Shown in pieces: positions 5,935 to 7,475 of a stretch of DNA of 7,475 bases (position 1 is its first letter; each line of letters starts with the position of its first letter). The translations under genes were made by a program, and so were the position numbers. The notes beneath the pieces were generated by a model. The model made no database searches and was not told where the DNA came from. It worked only from the letters and a program-made list of their open reading frames with translations. Location: contig RFUP01000104.1 in the NCBI GenBank assembly GCA_009922885.1, positions 1 to 7,475 on the forward strand, written 5' to 3'. The DNA is from Paracoccaceae bacterium. Lineage in GTDB: Bacteria > Pseudomonadota > Alphaproteobacteria > Rhodobacterales > Rhodobacteraceae.

Positions 5935-7475
5935 CCCGCGCTTGTTTCGGCCCCGTAGGCGTAGAAAAGCCAGAGGCGCTCCCCTGAATCGGTGACGACC
6001 TCCCAGTAATCGCGCTGACCAGAGCGCCATTCGGGGTGGTCGAGCCACCACTCAGGGGAAATGCGCTCTGGCCCAAGAGCTTCGCAGATCCTGTGTTCCC
6101 GCCTCCTCCAGCGGAACTGTGAGGGGATCTGTGGGATGCTGGGTGCGTGGACCTGCTCGGGGCGCCACAGAGCGAGCGGGCGGGAGGAGCGGATGGGCCA
6201 CGCCTTGCAGGGGTCTGACCAAGCGGCGGCGAAAGTTATGGAGGATTTATCTGGCAGGTGGCTTTCACCAGGATGAAGACGCGTCACGTTTTCCGGCCCT
6301 AATCTGGCGCCCAAGCGCCCGAGTAAATCGTCAGCGCGGGCCTCGGTCGGCGCGGAACTGAGAAAGGGGCTTCGAGTGGTTTCGGTACGGATTTTCTCGT
6401 AATGCTGGACGACGAGGCGCAGCATATCCACCCCTAAGCCCGCCTCGATCTCCCCCGCTTTGAGAGCCAGTAGGGCGCGAATGCTTTCTGGGCGATCTGT
6501 GGGGCGTGCAAGGGTTACGCTGACCCAACTCATTCCGCCATCCGCACGGTAGGCTTCAAACCGAACCACACGCGCCCCCATGCCACCGCGGTGCAGGCGC
6601 ACGCAGAGGTGGGGTAACATCTTGTCGATTCCTGCCAGAAGGCCGTCCAGATGGGCGACTGGCTCGGGGAAGCTGAGGCGTGTGGCAAAGGCGGGTGAAT
6701 GGCTGACAGGAGAGATGGGCTCCGGCGCGACGCCAAGCGCTTGATCGAGGCGCAAAACAAGATCCGTGCCGAAACGGCGCGCAAGGCTCACCCGGGGTTG
6801 GGAGTATAGATCTTCGACATGGCGCAAGCCCAACCGTGCGAGGGCTTCCAGCGCCTCTTGCCTCAGGCGCAAGGCTTGCAGGGCAAGAGGGGCGAGGGCC
6901 TCTCTGCTTTCTCCGGGAGGCGCGATGCCGCCTTGGCCCAACGCTTCGTGCTTGGGGGCAGGACGGTTCGACGCGCGCGATCTGGTGGCTCTGGCTTCGC
7001 TGGCGATACCGTCGCCGGAGCGCGCAGGTTGGGCCTTTCCACCAGCATAATGTGCTAATGCCCAAGCCGCCCCAAGGGTGTCGGCGATACCGATCCGGGC
7101 GGAAAACCCGAGGGCGGCGCAGTCTGAAAGAACTTTGTTGAACAGGGCGGCCTCGCCGTCGAAAAGATGGCTGCATCCGGTGATGTCGATCACCAGCCCG
7201 TCTTCGCCTTGCTCGGCAATCCATGGGGAATAGCGCTCTGCCCAGCGTCTCAAAACACCAAGTAACCGCTTTTCCATCAGCACTTTGCGGCGGTAGGAGC
7301 GAAGGTTCGGGCAGATCAGCAAGGCTTCCCGTAGGGGCTGGCCATGGTGCAGACCCATTCGCGACGCCTCTGTCGAGAGGGAGGCAAGCACTTCCGCCCC
7401 GCTCCGATCCTCTATCGTTGCTAGTGGACAGTCCGCAGGCTCGACGCCGAGCCGAACGAGGTGTTCGGCCCCGAA
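5907..7475 (-). CDS. imuB: ImuB-like Y-family DNA polymerase homologue (5' end outside window)
   Basis: The 522 visible residues are open to the right edge, so the true start is missing. The protein resembles ImuB, the catalytically inactive Y-family partner that works with ImuA and DnaE2 in damage-induced mutagenesis. Seen: a fingers-like stretch (about 17-60), a palm segment QGEDGLVIDITGCSHLFDGE (89-108), a polar Ala/Arg/Gly-rich linker (145-193), a thumb helix-hairpin-helix LEALARLGLRHVEDLYSQPR (209-228), a little-finger region (about 230-360), and the ImuB-type C-terminal module with FRWRRREHRICEALGPERI (454-472), SPEWW, RDYWEV and WLFYAYG. The palm motif that reads S-x-D-E in active polymerases is E-D-G here, so the acidic pair is broken, as expected for ImuB. 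No clear QLxLF-type clamp-binding motif is visible. It ends against paaZ, so dnaE2 does not follow it directly. An active DinB is unlikely. Confidence 0.85.
   Translation of the reverse strand, partial: FGAEHLVRLGVEPADCPLATIEDRSGAEVLASLSTEASRMGLHHGQPLREALLICPNLRSYRRKVLMEKRLLGVLRRWAERYSPWIAEQGEDGLVIDITGCSHLFDGEAALFNKVLSDCAALGFSARIGIADTLGAAWALAHYAGGKAQPARSGDGIASEARATRSRASNRPAPKHEALGQGGIAPPGESREALAPLALQALRLRQEALEALARLGLRHVEDLYSQPRVSLARRFGTDLVLRLDQALGVAPEPISPVSHSPAFATRLSFPEPVAHLDGLLAGIDKMLPHLCVRLHRGGMGARVVRFEAYRADGGMSWVSVTLARPTDRPESIRALLALKAGEIEAGLGVDMLRLVVQHYEKIRTETTRSPFLSSAPTEARADDLLGRLGARLGPENVTRLHPGESHLPDKSSITFAAAWSDPCKAWPIRSSRPLALWRPEQVHAPSIPQIPSQFRWRRREHRICEALGPERISPEWWLDHPEWRSGQRDYWEVVTDSGERLWLFYAYGAETSAGWFCSGCFQ

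Noticed and set aside
6556..7224. A 222-residue minus-strand open frame within imuB
   Set aside because: It is a frame-shifted shadow: its product is dominated by Arg, Pro and Ser, while the other frame carries the complete ImuB motifs.
5907..7475. Active DNA polymerase IV (DinB)
   Set aside because: The palm D-E pair is missing and the C-terminal FRWRR/GPERI/RDYW module is of the ImuB type.
1..7475. CRISPR arrays, insertion sequences, tRNA or rRNA genes, or a new defence or mobile system
   Set aside because: No regularly spaced direct repeats, transposase motifs, terminal inverted repeats or RNA-gene signatures were seen; all sizeable stretches are explained by known catabolic and repair gene families.

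Overview
The window reads as a chromosomal piece of an alphaproteobacterium, most likely of the Rhodobacteraceae/Roseobacter type. This placement rests on protein style and gene content (moderately high GC, a fused PaaZ, a PaaX-family and a TetR-family regulator in one paa cluster, and an ImuB-type Y-family polymerase next door). It is an inference, not a database result.

Layout. Positions 1-3723 carry a compact minus-strand unit of the aerobic phenylacetyl-CoA pathway. In transcription order it is paaI (thioesterase), a PaaJ/PcaF-type thiolase, paaK (phenylacetate-CoA ligase), a TetR-family regulator (PaaR-like) and then, after 69 bases, the first 43 codons of a PaaX-family regulator that leaves the window at base 1. 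A 145-base divergent control region (3724-3868) separates this unit from plus-strand paaZ (3869-5896). It holds a clear inverted repeat that fits a TetR-type PaaR operator. Ten bases beyond paaZ ends a convergent minus-strand imuB-like gene, which is open to the right edge. A hairpin spans the two converging stop codons.

How the genes work together. PaaK activates phenylacetate to phenylacetyl-CoA. The ring-epoxidising PaaABCDE complex and PaaG are not in the window. PaaZ opens the resulting oxepin-CoA ring and oxidises the aldehyde formed. The thiolase cuts the C8 3-oxoacyl-CoA and later 3-oxoadipyl-CoA to acetyl-CoA and succinyl-CoA. PaaI releases CoA from dead-end thioesters. The TetR-type protein is probably the repressor that senses a pathway CoA-thioester at the divergent promoter, and it would control its own operon.

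Two tight stop/start overlaps (TGATG) at thiolase/paaK and paaK/paaR indicate translational coupling. All key catalytic residues that can be checked are intact, so this looks like a working catabolic cluster. No mobile element, CRISPR array, RNA gene or clearly new system was found. The points most worth a second look are the two regulators in one unit, the operator in the divergent region, and an imuB that ends against paaZ instead of leading into dnaE2.
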